A stretch of DNA of 64,000 bases, taken from positions 10,570,744 through 10,634,743 of the forward strand of contig OX419759.1 in assembly GCA_948567375.1 (NCBI GenBank). The letters run 5' to 3'. This stretch comes from Lunularia cruciata (lineage: Eukaryota; Streptophyta; Marchantiopsida; Lunulariales; Lunulariaceae). Shown here one piece after another: positions 24,108-37,206 of this stretch (position 1 is the stretch's first letter; every line of letters starts with the position of its first letter). The position numbers and the translations under genes are program-made. The notes beneath the pieces were generated by a model, which was not told the DNA's origin, ran no database searches, and was given only the letters and a program-made list of their open reading frames with translations.

Positions 24108-24961
24108 TTATTATTAGAGCAATAATGGGATATATAGAATATCGTGGATCACCAAATCATTCTACCCAAACCTTTTGGGGTTTCTATATCTATTTGTTAC
24201 CAAAGTATCATTTTTAACAGTTTATCATTTCTTGCTTTGATCTTGTTTGATGAACCATTGATCATTTCATTTGTAATTTATGTAGGACAATGGATGTGTT
24301 GCACCTATGTGTTAGCCTAGATAATTGCAAGTTGGTAGCATGGTAGAGTAATAGTCATGGCAATGACACCTAAAGTTATCATTGTTATGTAGTAACAAAT
24401 CAAACATCTTATTCAATTGTGGAAGATACAAATCACGATGGCCAACAACAAAAGTAAGTAGAGAGAGCAACATTTCAAGAAGGAGAATTCAAGTTCTATT
24501 TCAAAACCCAAAAGGTCTTTTAGAGGAAAATTTTGTCAAGAGTAATAAAAAAGGATTTATTTAGTTGTGAATGTTATTTTGAAGCCATAAATCTTGTAGA
24601 TGATCTTAGATGGTCCTCTTGGCTTCAAGTCAATTAGATAGAGCAACAAAACTATGATGGCAATTCTTGTTGGAGTAAACTCAATGGAAATTTATTGTTC
24701 CAATTTTAACATAGGAAGCCTTTAAGAGTGTAGTCATTTGGAGATTCCAAGCCATGAATTTTGCATAAACTATACAAGATTTATTGGCATAATTGAGATA
24801 GGTTGTGTCTATGAGAGGTTATATTTCTCAATTCCAAAACACCATGATGTTTATTTTGTACATACAAGAAAGTGAAGCTTTAGATCAGGTTGTGAGAACT
24901 TGAAATTGCATACTAAATTGGAAGTAACCATATGTGAACATAAGCATTCAGAAGAAGCTAA

Positions 24962-25698
24962 TATAATACTATGAGGACAAGAGAAGAGAAAATACTTAGA
25001 TTTAACACTCAATCGTCCGATGCCCCTAAGGAGCATCTTCTCTTTATAATATAGACAAAGATGATCTCCTCCAAGGAAACTCCATCATAGGATTAGGCAC
25101 ACAAATAGGTGACATGTCAGCAAGCTCCACCCTTGGATTACTTACTTGGATGGGTGACATGTCGGTCTTGGTCCTATTTAGTTGGTCAAACAAGCTTTGA
25201 CCGGAAGAAATCTTTTAGGAAATCTTCTTGTAGGAATCTCATAATCACGTGGGTAAGGTACCATTGGAAAGTTCTTGATGAGACAAACCAAGGGGGAGAG
25301 AAGGTCAACCTTTCCTCCATCGGGGAAGAAAGTGCACATTTTTTAGGCCTAATTCATCCGTTTAGGCCTCCAAAATTGCCTTCAAAGATTTTATGCATAT
25401 TTTGGTTCCTACTTTATTAGTAGAAGTCCCCTTTTGGTGACATCTCTTTCTGATATGTTTAGTCCATCATGTGTAACATCCTTCAAGATGTTACCAAACC
25501 AATTCTCACCTTTAAATCATATGTCTAGCTATGGGTTCTAAGGTTTTCAAGTCTATTTCAATTTTTGCTCTATTAGTAGAAGTACTCTTTTGGTGATACT
25601 TTTATCCAATCTTTTTTGACTTTCATGAATAACATAATTCTAGATATTACCAAACCAAATTTCACATCTAGATCATATGGCTAGCTCTTGGTATTACA
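24962..25698 (-). repeat. 3' LTR of the nested gypsy element
   Basis: 737 bp, TATAATAC...GTATTACA on the plus strand; the terminal TG has become TA. It matches 29003-29753 throughout with scattered substitutions and small gaps. Confidence 0.9.
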
Positions 25699-26463
25699 CT
25701 TGTCCACTTTGACATGACTAGCAATAGCCAAATCATGACATTCCACTAGAATGGTAATGTGTAATTCTAGGACATTTGGGATCCATAATCTACCATCACA
25801 AAAAGTAAATCCTTGGGTGTTGGTGATACCTTTTGATGATTGTGCTTCTTCAATTTGTAGATTAGTTTTTGTAGTAGCCAAAATCTTTGGCCGGAATTTA
25901 GAATTAATCTTAACCCCTACCACCAAGTTGTTTGCCATTGGCATGCAGGTGAATGCATCTGCAAGTTGCTTCTTACTTTCCCCATAGGTGATTGTCATGT
26001 TGAAGCATTGTCGCCACTTTGCCCACCAAGTCTGGTGATGAGATAGATTCTTTTGCGTCTTGAGGTAGACTAGAGCTTTATGGTCAATCTCAACTAAATG
26101 ACTTCTCGCCCAAATAGTGCTACCAATGCTTGGTTGCAAGAACAAAGACCACCTCTTCTTGTTCTATGGTATGGTAGCTGTGCTCTACCGGTAGCAACTT
26201 TTGAGAAAAATATGCAATTGGATGCCATCCGTCATGCCACTCTTGTTGTAGGACTGCTCTTATTGCTACGCCTAGTGAGGCCAAAAGGCATCACAAGATA
26301 CTAAAAGTGGCCATACCGGGTTCAAAAGGTAGTTTGTACACATCTCCTCTACAATTTGGATTTGATTGTAACCACTTTGTAAGTCCAATTTTGTGAAGTA
26401 TCTTGCTCCATGGAGTTGATCAAATAGGTCATCCATGCAAGGTAAGTGGTATTTTTTCTTCAT
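25699..26463 (-). pseudogene. Nested gypsy pol remnant (RT-RNase H)
   Basis: The frame at 26463-26272 carries [20 protein letters not shown] and [10 protein letters not shown], the start of the reverse transcriptase palm. RNase H follows after the deletion: EWHDGWHPIAYFSQKLLP near 26200 and then VEIDHKALVYLKTQ at about 26085. The YVDD/FLDD active site and the integrase core are absent. Several stops and frameshifts are present. Confidence 0.75.
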
Positions 26464-28440
26464 TGTTTACTGATTGAGACCTCAATAGTCAATGCACATG
26501 CTCATTGTACCATCTTTCTTCTTCACAAACAAGACAAAAGCCCCATATAGTGATATGTTAGGTTGGATGAACCTTTCTACAACATCTCCTCAATTTGAGT
26601 CTTACACTCCTCCAACTCATGAGGTGATAGGCGATATGGGCCTTACAAGGAGGTGTCTTCCCTGGAAGTGTCTCAATTTTATGATCTACACTCCTTTTTT
26701 ATGGTAATCCTGAGGGTAGATCATTGAGAAAGGCATCTTGAAACTCATCCACCACATCTTTCAATTTCTTAGGAATTTGTCCATCAAGTTGTGCACTTTG
26801 GACTTCTCTTATTAGACCCATGAAACATCTATTGGTCTTACAAACAATTGACATCCCTATGACATACAAAGACAATTCTTGCCTACATGATTTTTCTTTA
26901 ACCCCAATGATTGACCATTAGTGGGTTCTCACCACTTTCTTCCTCCAATCTACCATAGGGTTGTAATGCTCCATCATGGCATGCCTAAGATTGCATCATA
27001 ACAAGCTAATTGTATCACTCGCCACTCAATTGCTTCTTAATATCCTCCTATAGAGAGTGTTACCCGTCTAGGTAATGATTCAATCCTCTTTGTTTGTTTG
27101 TTAAGTAACTCTACTTCTTCACTCTCATCTCTCTCTAGATCCATTCCCAATCTTATTGCAATAGAGCGAGACAAAAGATTCTCTATTGCTCCCGGATCTG
27201 TTAATACTCTCACTTGATTGCCTTATAGGACTCCATTTATGACACTCAATTATGAGGTTTCCTTTCAAGACCTTTGCACATTTGTCTTCTTCCTTCTCTT
27301 GCTTCCTATTGAGCCAATAAGGCCGTGAGGTACATTTATTGGTAATCTTCATTTTCCAACATGATTTCCACCTCCTCCTCTTCAATGCGTCTCTACATGT
27401 TGTTCAAAGATCGCCTATATGAAGTCCAAGGGCCTCTAGGGAAGCTAGTATGACAAGTGTAGATATATGCCCAATATGGCCACAATTGTTACAATGGCGT
27501 TGTTCTCCTTGAGTTCCTTCTCCTTGTGGGACTCAATCTCTTGGTTCTTCTACCCGTCCATGCTCTCCTTAAAACGGTTGTGCTCCTCAAGTCAAAATCA
27601 AAGGTTGCCCAATTATATTGGTTCTTGTCCACCCATGTGTGGCATTTCTGCCCAATAATGTTGAGGTGGAACTACTCCTTCACCTCCACCCAATGCTCTT
27701 GCTATTCTTTGTGCACAAGCAATGGCTTCAAATACCATGTGAGGATTTTGCACCATGACTTCTTGGCAAATCCGCTCCTTCAAACCTCATTTGAAATTGT
27801 CGAGAGCCTCTGCTAGACTCATGCTGGTTATTGCAATTTGTAGATCCAAAAATACCTTCATATACTCTTATACGCTGGTATTTTGTCTCAATCCCCACAG
27901 TTGGATTTGGGCCATCTCCACAGAATCCACTAATTGGAAATTTTTTTAGCAATCCTTCTTGCATTGTTGTCCACATGACCTCCTTCTCTCTGACGACATG
28001 GATCATTCCCAAGCATCATATCATGTGAGGGCTTTATTGTTCAAGTACCTACATGCAAACATGCCTACAACATGCTCCGTGATCTTTGTTGAGAACAATC
28101 AAAAATATTGATTCATTCTTGAGATCTAATTTTCCACCACTCCAATCATATGTTGCACCTTTTAAGGCTAGATGTTGCAAGTCTTCTTCATCTGGAGTAG
28201 CAATGTGGCTTCATTATTGACAGGGTTTGTAAGCACCGGTGCTTGTCCAAGTACTTCTGCCATAGATTTTGGGTTTTGAGACGGCTCTTCTTCTTGCATT
28301 GCTTGATTGTTCATGAGGATGTGCACTTGACTTTGTAATGTCTCCATGGTCTTCTTAATCTCTCAAAATTCATGCAACATCCCTTGCATTTGTTGCACCA
28401 ACTCTTGCAATTGCAGATCCATGGTTCCTACAACACTCAA
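26464..28440 (-). pseudogene. Nested gypsy gag-protease remnant
   Basis: Upstream part of the polyprotein. The region at about 28430-27730 has gag-like fragments, for example an antisense match to a Q-rich start near 28400 and the RFEGADLP stretch near 27775. A knuckle-like C-x2-C-x4-H is seen near 27490. A protease-like stretch follows at about 27270-26800. Frames are interrupted many times, so limits and domain borders are approximate. Confidence 0.5.
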
Positions 28441-29002
28441 TTGCTAATGTCTACTTCAATACATAGTCAATATGATCACTTTGGAGTGCACACAAACTAT
28501 CAAAACTACCACTGGGACCTCAAAAGCTATCACTTGTTGATAATACTCCTCACCAAAATTCTTTATCACAAAATATCTAAACATCACTTTGGATCTCACT
28601 ACATAACAAAATTCTACTTGAGTGTTAAAAAAGAGAGGATTTGGGACCTTCATATCCATAACATTATAATAGAATGTAGATAGTCAAATCCCACTCTTTG
28701 TTGTATACCACCATTGGTAGAATCACCGGGTTGGGTGAGTTCATCACCTTGTCCATGAATTTTGCTCCAAAGTTATAAAATAGCAATACCTCATTTGTTC
28801 ACGCTAGATGTACACAACCTTGATGTGGAATGGATTCAAGAATGGAAAGCTAGGTGTGGGGAATTGTCTTCCCGGTGCATCCATCCCATCCGCTCTTTAA
28901 AGTCCTTCCTAAGTCTAGCAATTACTCTATATTCTCCACCTCAAATTACTCAATTTCAATAGTTTGTGTTCTTCCAAGAGAGGTAATCCTCTCTGATACC
29001 AT

Positions 29003-29753
29003 TGTAATACTTTGAGGATAAGAGAAGAGAAAAAACACAGATTTCACACTCAATTATCCGATGCCCCAAAGGAGCACTTTCTCTTTATAATATAGACAAA
29101 GAGGGTCTCTTCCAAGGAAGCTCCACCATAGGATTAGGCACACAAATAGTTGACATGTCAAGAAGCTACACCCTTGGATTACTTGCTTGGATGGGTGACA
29201 TGTTGGTCTAGGTCCTTTCTGGTTGGTCAAACAAGCTTTGACCAAAGGGAATCTTTTAGGGAATCTTCTTGTAGGAATCTCATAATCAGGTGGGTGAGGT
29301 ACTATTGGAAAGTTCTCAATGAGACAAATCAAGGGGGAGGGAAGGCTAGCCTTTCCTCCATTAGGGGGCTAAACTTGCATATTTTTTAGGCCTAATTCAT
29401 CCGTTTAGGCCTCAAAAATTAGCCTTCAAAGGTTTTAGGCATATTTTGGTTTTTACTTTATTAGTAGAAGTCCCTTTTTGGTGATACTTCTTTTTGATCT
29501 GTTTATTCCATCATGTGTAGCATCCTTCCAGATGTTACCAAACCAATTCTCACCTTTAAATCATATGTCTAGCTATTGGTTCTAAGGTTTTCAAGTCTAT
29601 TTTGGTTTTTGTGCTATTAGTAGAAGTACTCTTTAGGTGATACTTCTATTTGATCTATTTTGACCATCATGAATAATATAATTCTTGATGTAACAAAACT
29701 GAATTTCATATCTATTTCATATCTAGATCATATGGCTAGCTCTTGGTATTACA
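29003..29753 (-). repeat. 5' LTR of the nested gypsy element
   Basis: 751 bp with TG...CA ends (TGTAATAC and GTATTACA on the plus strand). The adjoining primer-binding site lies at 28989-29001. A TATAAAG-like box lies inside (minus strand, about 29080-29090). Confidence 0.92.
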
Positions 29754-30147
29754 ACTAAGTAGATAGTTGCGCACTTTGACTCCTTTTTATCACAAATTGG
29801 TCCCAAGTTAGACCTCCATGTAACCTACAAACACAAGTGGACAAGTCAACATAGATGGAGATTGATGCAATCTAACAAGGACCACTTGGCATAGCAAATT
29901 GAGAGCAATTGTGAGAAAATTTATGTTGCTTCTACATCCAAATTAGACATCACATTGTTAAATGTACACTCTAGAATACTTCAACAAATTTCTCAAATGG
30001 ATTTTTTGGAGCTCAATGATCAAGGAAACAAAAAGTCTCAATAGGAGATATTGAGCCACTTATTAATAACTTGGTTAGTTCTAATGGGATTGAAGGCTTG
30101 ACCTATGCAAGTTTGATGCCATTGCAAGGCATGATATCCAATTATGA

Positions 30148-33100
30148 TTGTATGATTTTGAGAGTTATGAAAATTGTGTGTCCATGCAATTAGCAAAGGA
30201 ATCATGTATTCTTATTAAGTTGGCATTGGGTAGCAAATTGATGATGGAAAATGGCATAAAGAATTTTTCATTCCATACTTCACTTCCAATTATATTCAAG
30301 ATTAGAAAGAAGCATTTAGAGTATATTATACTAGTAGTAGCTCATCTACATTATGATATCATTCTAGACCTTCTTTGGCTTGAATGTCACAAGGTTCAAT
30401 TTGATTTGCACAACAATAAATTCAAGTACAATAGCAAAATCACTAATGAGTCTATGTGGCACCTTTGAGTAAGACACCTACAAATAGTAAATCTCAAGGT
30501 GGGAGGTTGTTAATATAATGGTTATTGAACAAGCTTTGGAGGAAGAAATTCTTGATTTTGCAATGTGGATCAAACTTGTTGTGCAAGAGAACTTTGATGA
30601 GAATCAAAAGCCAATATTTGATCAGATAGTTCAAGAGTTTTCAAATGTATTCTTAGATGATCTTCCAAAGGGGTTGCTCTCTTATCAAGGTATATCTTTC
30701 AAGATTTAGCTATTCCCAAGTAGTACTCTAATGAATATACCAATATATCAATTCTCACCAATGATGTTAGAGGAATTATAGACAAAATTGATAAAGCGTT
30801 AGAGAAGGATTCCATACAACATAGTACATACACTAAGGGAGCACCAATTTTATTTGCATCAAAGAAGGATGGAGTGCTTTGATTCTATATTGAATAGCTT
30901 AGCCTTAATGAACAAATTGTGAAGAATAAGTATCTCTTAGATTGAATTGATAACTTGTTAGATCAATTAAATGGAGCACAATACATTTGAAGGTTGGATA
31001 TTTGCAATATCTTCTTGATATTTGATTCTCATGGGTAAGAAGGATGAGCAAAAGATTACCTTTTTCATAAGGTATGGGTATTTTGAATATAGAGTTTTAC
31101 TTTTTAGGCCCATTGATGCTCTAACAATTTTCTTAGATCAAATGCATTGGGTATTGGAAGAGTTATTTGATAGATATGTGGTAGTGTTCTTGGATGGTAT
31201 TTTAATTCATAGTTGGATGGAGGTAGAACATAAGACTCACATATGAGAAGTCTTAATACAACTATGCAAATGGAAATTCTATTGCAAGGAATCCAAGTGT
31301 ACCTTTTGGTAGAAAGAAGTTACCTTCTTGACTACAAGGTCTCAACAAAGAAGATCAAGATGGAAGAGTAGCAATTCAAGGCCATTAACAATTGGCCTAC
31401 TCTTAAGGATACCATGGAAATTTAGGTATTTAATAGATTTACAAATTTTTACCAACAATTCATCCGTTATTTTGCTCATGTGGTCATACTATTGATAGAT
31501 CTATTGGGGAAGACAACAACTCACAAGTGGACCACCAAGCAAAAAGAAACATTCAAGATATTAAAGGCCATGGTATCTTCATAATCCATCCTCCAACCAC
31601 ATGATCCTAAACTACCTTATGTGGTTGATTTTGAGGCTTCTAACTTTGCAATTGGAATTATATTGTAATAAGAATTTCCAAATAGATTGAATCCAATCAC
31701 TTTATATCTCTTTGAATAATTGCAATCAAAACAAAACATTCCTCCTTAGATTAAGAACAACTTGCAATGGTATATGCAACAAGGGTGTGACAACATTAAT
31801 TTTTTAGGAAACAAGTAATAATGCAAAGTGATCACAAATCCTTGTTGAAGACCTTGTAATTGGAGTAGATGAAAAGTCACTATCATTGATGCGAGTGCCA
31901 AAAACTATTGCTTGATATCAAATTGCTATGTCATTCTTGATGCACCATCATGACAACTTGATTCTCAGATTCTTCTTGAATCTTCCCTAATAGTTATGAA
32001 GTGTGGAGATTGATGAATTATGGGAGTGCTCTATGAGAACATTGAAGAGTAAGTATGGGACAAATATTCTATGAGAGTGTAGAAGTGTAAGTATAAGACA
32101 AATCTTCAATTATATGATTCTATTTATGGAAGTGCATAGAAAGGCAATTTATATCAAGATTATTTTCTTGCACATGCAAATGAGGCATGCCTTATCTCAT
32201 TGGGAGTGTCTTCTCAAGGGCCTCCATTAGAAACTAAGATCATGGTAAATGGAACATTAGAAAAGAGTTATTATGTCCACCTTAAGTGCAAGATAAATGT
32301 GTCTTGCAAGAGCTATGGGATTGTTATTGGACCTACATGAAGGTTTTATGACTACAAGAGCTAAAGGAATTAGTTGTGTGATAAAGGCTACATGACAACA
32401 ATAATGTACCCTATGGGAAGCAACAAGAATAAATCCCACCTGCAAAACTTTGTGAGGTGACATGGATCAATTGGTACCAAAAAATATAGGTAAATAGGGG
32501 ATCAATTGGCAGCAAAAATTCCAAAACTAGATAAGGGCAAGTGCAAGTGTATATGTATACTAGTGTTGGCAATCAATAGTGACTATTGACAATTCTTGAA
32601 TAGACAAAATTTTATGCAGTTGTAGCTATAGGTAGGCATTGGCCAAACCATATGAAGTTTGCATAATTCATATTTATTCTTTTCTCCTTACTAGATTGAT
32701 AAATGATCTTTGCTTTATAGAATGGCCAAACTTGTATTGTTGTTTCTCTCTCAAATCTAATAAAGTTTGATTTCTCCCAAAATAGCAACAATCAACATAG
32801 TGTTGATGGACACAAAGATACATAAAAATTTCAAGTTTACCATACAAAATGATCCCTTTTTTCATCTTGTACAAAGTCATCTTGTAGCACATGATCAGGA
32901 GTATGACACCTTTTCATTCAACAATGGTCTTCTATTTTGCAAGAAGTGAGTCTATGTTCCAACTATGGAAGATTGATGACTTGTGCAGTTTCAAGAAACA
33001 CATGTATTACTAATCTTTGGTCATTTTGAATGTGGATAAAACCTTAGTACCTTATAATGGCAATGGTGGTGGCACAATCTGGCATAGAATGTTTGAGAGT

Positions 33101-34260
33101 TTTTTTGATCTTGTGAGAATCACCAATGCAAAATGATCAATAGCAAAAAACCAAGTGAACTAGTCCTACCACTCTTTATTCTATCTACCAATAGGATGGT
33201 ATAAGCTTAGATCTCATTGCATCCTTGTCAAAATTGGACCAAGGTCATACAATAGTTATTGTATTTTTTAACAAGTTGCGTAGAAAAATTCACTTGACAC
33301 TTATTGTGGATACAATAGATGCTTCAACATTAGCCTAAATCCACTTTGATATAGTCTTCAAACATCATGGGATACCAAGGGTTCTCATTGCTTCATTGGT
33401 AAAGTTGCCAAACACTTTTTTAGCTACTTGGTACCAAACTTGCCTTGTCTATCATCTATCATCCTCAAATTGATGGAAAAATGGAACCAAAAAAATTGCA
33501 CCTTGGAAGATATGTTATTACCTTCATCAATGTTTATCACACCAGTTGAGATACTTATCTTATGGCTACCAAATTTGCTTATAATTATTCCAAGCAAGCA
33601 AGTAGCAAATTATCTCATTTTTCTTTAATTATAAGCAAGATACACTTGTTTTAGATTCCTTTATTACTCCACTTCCATATCATATACCTCATACTTCACA
33701 CCTTCTTGTCCCATGTTATCTACATCCTTACACCAAGCCAAATCTCATCTCCTTGTTGCTCAAAATTGACAAAAACAATATGTTTATCAATATGATTGTT
33801 ATTCAATATAATTATTATCTCATCTTTCAGATAGATAATAAGGCTATGCTATTCTCTAGTAACCTTAATCTCCCTCTTGATACCCAAGTTTGTAAACTCA
33901 CTCTTCATTGGATAGGATCCTTTGTTGTTATTCATATCATTTTTCCTATTTCCTACAAACTTGCCCTTCTCAATCACATGAAAAGTCACCTTATGTTCTA
34001 TGTATCAAAGTAAAAACTTTCTGTTTCTACCCCATCTTCTTTCTCTACTCATATCCGACATCCTTCTCCTCCAATCTCTATTAATGACCATGAAGAATAT
34101 GAGGTTGATCATATACTTGCATGTTAAGAGATCCAATATGAACATCAATGCTATGTGAGTCTAAGGTCCTTTGGAAAGTTTACTTGCTTCATGATGCCAC
34201 ATGGGAACCTCATTCTCATCTCCAAAATGCACAAGCTGTAATCAAAGAGTTTGAAGAGTC
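30148..34260 (+). pseudogene. Split chromovirus pol remnant
   Basis: Order on the plus strand: protease region about 30148-30465 (MQLAKESCILIKLALGS and HYDIILDLLWLECHKVQFD), linker about 30518-30700, reverse transcriptase about 30800-31250 (RYGYFEYRVLLF, then VVVFLDGILIH where FLDD is expected), RNase H about 31560-31900, integrase about 32770-33630, integrase C-terminal domain to 34013 and a chromodomain-like stretch about 34080-34230 (EYEVDHILAC, then PHGNLILISKMH). Colinear with the element at 52973-58605. Numerous stops and frameshifts make it non-functional. Confidence 0.75.
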
Positions 34261-34294
34261 CATGGCAACAAGGACATCCTCGACTTGCATATTA

Positions 34295-34330
34295 CATTAA
34301 CTCCATATTATTAATAATATGGAGTTAATG
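34295..34330. repeat. 36-bp perfect palindrome at the LTR border
   Basis: CATTAACTCCATATTATT at 34295-34312 is followed directly by its exact reverse complement at 34313-34330. The right half is the start of the 3' LTR of the split chromovirus. The left half is a mirror-inverted copy of the same bases, with no spacer. Confidence 0.9.
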
Positions 34331-34664
34331 GAAGAGTTAGTAGAAGCTACTCATATAACAAAAATGAGTTAGAACTATCAGAATCTAAGAATGCTAAGAA
34401 TGTTCTAAAAGCATGTATGAAGCTTTATGGGGAGAAGCTTTTAGAAACCTTCTAAGGATTGAGCAACTTGTGAGTAAATTTGAAGACTAGCCTAGATAAC
34501 ACTTGAAGAAAATTAGCTTTTTGAGGGAACCTTCTTAAGAACCTTGTCCCTAAGTGGCCTATAAATATCAAAGCCAAAGCTCATATTGGGTATTTGGAGT
34601 TTCACTCAATTGAGAATTTCAATGTGACCTTATGTTCTTCTCTTCCTCTCCTCGGTCTTCTACA
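34313..34664 (+). repeat. 3' LTR of the split chromovirus
   Basis: Starts AATAATATGGAGTTAATGG and ends CTCGGTCTTCTACA, colinear with the intact family LTR (…CTCGGTCTTTTACA). It contains GGCCTATAAATATC, a TATA box, at about 34557. Confidence 0.75.
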
Positions 34665-36025
34665 ATAGTCATTCAATGTTACACTCATTAGAGTGCTGCA
34701 ATGTGATATTTTATTCTCTTGTTTCTCTATATATTCTTCATAAAAGTGATGATTAGAATATATAAAATACAAGTTTTTTTATAGCTTATGTAATGATTGG
34801 ATTTTATTTCTTTGTAATCTATCTATAATTCTTGAATCTTTTCTTTGTAAACAAATCACAAAAACATGCTAAAAAGAATTCTTACACATTGTCCACTTAC
34901 AAGACACATGTACTACTTGAACCTTATCAAAACAAAATTATTTTCTCATTCACTTCTAATCTGAAGTTCAGATGATTGAATTAGGTATTATTATTTCTCA
35001 TGTACTACTTTATTATCTCCTAAAGAACCCACTATTTCCAAATGTATCTTAAAATTTATTCAATATATTTTGTATCATTCAAGGAATAATTTTATTTTGG
35101 TGTAGCATAGTTTCAAGGACCCATCTCTTTGATAGGTCATATAATTTTTAAAATCTATTCAAAAGCTTTTTTCTTTATGTCTTTGATTGATAAATAATTC
35201 TATCCAATCACTTTTAGTATTGGAAATAAATTTATTTTTGAAATTTATGACCAATTATCAAAAATTTGATAATGAAGTGTTGTGGATCTTAAAAGATTAC
35301 ATTGATCTTCAGTGATTTTTTGTAAAGTGTGAAAAGTTAACCCTTTAACCAAGATGCAGTATATGAAGTATCATAAATAAGAGATGTGATTGCAATGAAG
35401 TGGCTCTATTATTTCAAAGTAAGTTTTGATATTACTTTCTTGTCTTACCAATATCATACACTTTATAAATATAAGTGCCTAGTGCTCATACCCTACTAAT
35501 ATTACAAAAGGTAAAATCATTCATATATATAATATCAAAAAGCACATCAAATATCAAAGATAAAAGAGTACTTGACCAAAAATTATTGCAATAATAAAGG
35601 TCCTAAGATCCTCCAAAGTCATCAAGTCCTAAAAGCCCTAAATCCTAAGTTCATCCAAAGGCAAGAGAAAGGCAAGGTTAAGGGGTACATTGATAGATAA
35701 AAGGACTCCGTCAAGGTGAATCTAAGCAACCATAAGTGGAAGAGCCACTAATGAGACAAGGTAATATATTGCCCCTAAAGAATAAGAGGTTTTAAGTGAA
35801 AGAATATCTTCTCTATCAATCTCCTATAGTCCTTGTGCAAAAGAATGAGAAGAAGACTTAGAGAATGAGTAATAAGAAAAGAATCCTAGAAGTAAATGTA
35901 AAATGAAAATTCCATACTTAGAGTATTTATAAAAGGTAGTAGTTACAAGAGAAAAAAGCTATGGAATACAAGTAAAAAAAAGTTCTTTATGTTTCTTATA
36001 TTTCTTAAATACACATTGTACATTT
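34665..36025. other. Right half of the older chromovirus LTR, then AT-rich DNA
   Basis: 34670 to about 34745 resumes the LTR that broke off at 23706 (CATTCAATG..., GTGATATTTTATTCTC, TGTTTCTCT). The remaining 1.3 kb is AT-rich with no open frame. It could be the decayed interior of that older element, because another LTR of the family in the same orientation follows at 36026. I could not align it to gag or pol. Confidence 0.45.
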
Positions 36026-36450
36026 ATTATAATAAAATGGAGTTAGTAGATGAGTTAGCAAAAGCTAATGACTTAGTAAAATAAGCCAATTAGGAATTGT
36101 AAGAAGCAAATTAAGAATTTTAAACATTCTAGAGGCATACATGAAACTTCTTGGTCAAATAGTCTAAAAATAGTCTTGGTCTAAAAATAGTTTGGAAGTT
36201 TCTTAGTGGGAAGGTTTTAGGTACCTTTCAAGGATTGGATAACTTGCACATCAAGTTAACAACTAGATTAGCTTGCATGCCTAGTAGACGGCTTTTAGTA
36301 AGAAGCTTTGTTAGTACCTTATGGAGTAGCTTAGCTTGCACTCCAAGAAGGATCTTCGAGAGGAAAGCTTCCTTGGAAGCTTCTCAAGAGATTTGTGTAT
36401 AAATACCTAAACCCAAGCTCATGTTAGGCATTTGGAGTTCACTCACTTGA
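36026..36450 (+). mobile_element. Chromovirus LTR fragment, truncated on the right
   Basis: Begins near AATAAAATGGAGTTAGTAG and continues through TTAGCTTGCATGCC, GAAGCTTCTCAAGAG, GTATAAATACCTAAACCC and GTTAGGCATTTGGAG in LTR order. It is cut at 36450 by the next LTR, and the final 80 bp or so are missing. Possibly the 3' LTR of the older element whose 5' LTR starts near 23410. Confidence 0.7.
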
Positions 36451-37206
36451 TGTAATACCATGAGCTAGCCATATGATCTAGATGTGAAATTTGGTTTGGT
36501 AATATCTGGAATGATGTTATATACACAATGGTCAAAATAGATCAGATAGAAGTATCACCAAAAGGGTACTTCTACTAATAGGGTAGAAAACTGAAATAGA
36601 TTTGAAAACCTTAGAACCAATAGGTAGACATATGATTTGGGTGAGAATTGGGTGGGTAAAATCTGGAGGATTTTACACAGGATATAATGAATAGATCAGA
36701 AAGAGGTATCACCAAAAGGGGACTTCTACTAATAGAGTTGGAATCGAAATATACCTGAAATCTTTGAAGGCAATTTCAGAGGCCTAAACGGATGAATTAG
36801 GCCTCAAAAATGTGCAAATCCCCCCCCCCCCAATGGAGGAAAGGCTGGTTTAGCCTCCCCCTGCTTTGTCTTGTTGAGAGCTTTCCAACGGTACCTCACC
36901 CATGTGATTTTGAGATTCCTATAGGAAGATTCTCTAAAAGATTCTCTCTGGTCAAAGCTTGTTTTGACCAACCAGATAGGACCAGGACCAACATGTCACC
37001 CATCCAAATAAGTTATCCAAGGGTGGAGCTTGCTGACATGTCACCTATCTATGTACCTAATCCTATAGTGGAGCTTCATTGGAGGAGATCCGCTTTGCCT
37101 ATATAATAAAGAGAAGGTGCTCCTTTGGGGCATCGGAGTTTGAGTGTGAAAGTGTGTGTTTCTCATGGTGTGTTTCTCTCAGGTCTCCTATCCTTGGAGT
37201 ATTACA
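36451..37206 (+). mobile_element. Single LTR of the TGTAATAC gypsy family
   Basis: 756 bp, TGTAATACC...GAGTATTACA, in the orientation opposite to 24962-29753. A run of 13 C bases lies at about 36818-36830. No target duplication is visible (CTTGA left, ATTAT right) and no matching interior follows, so it may mark a rearrangement rather than a clean solo LTR. Confidence 0.88.

Larger units (their letters stand above)
24962..29753 (-). mobile_element. Ty3/gypsy element with TGTAATAC LTRs, internally deleted
   Basis: A 4.8-kb element on the minus strand: 5' LTR 29753-29003, primer-binding site 29001-28989 (TGGTATCAGAG, initiator Met tRNA type), gag, protease, reverse transcriptase, RNase H, then 3' LTR 25698-24962. 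Target duplication GCTAA/ACTAA (one mismatch) flanks it. The reverse transcriptase runs from about 26463 to 26300 and then jumps directly to RNase H, so the catalytic centre is deleted. The integrase stops after its zinc-binding start (CHDLAIASHVKVDK, about 25690-25730). It is a non-autonomous derivative inserted in the gag gene of the split chromovirus. Confidence 0.85.
23707..34664 (+). mobile_element. Chromovirus (Ty3/gypsy), decayed, split by a nested element
   Basis: Plus-strand copy of the family best seen at 52973-58605. 5' LTR about 23707-24107, degraded primer-binding site right after it, gag about 24200-24961, an interrupting element (24962-29753), then the rest of gag and pol from 29754 to about 34290, and 3' LTR about 34313-34664. 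Flanks TTAGT (23702-23706) and ATAGT (34665-34669) are a near-perfect 5-bp target duplication. Own length is about 6.2 kb. Frames are heavily broken. It sits inside an older LTR of its own family. Confidence 0.75.
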
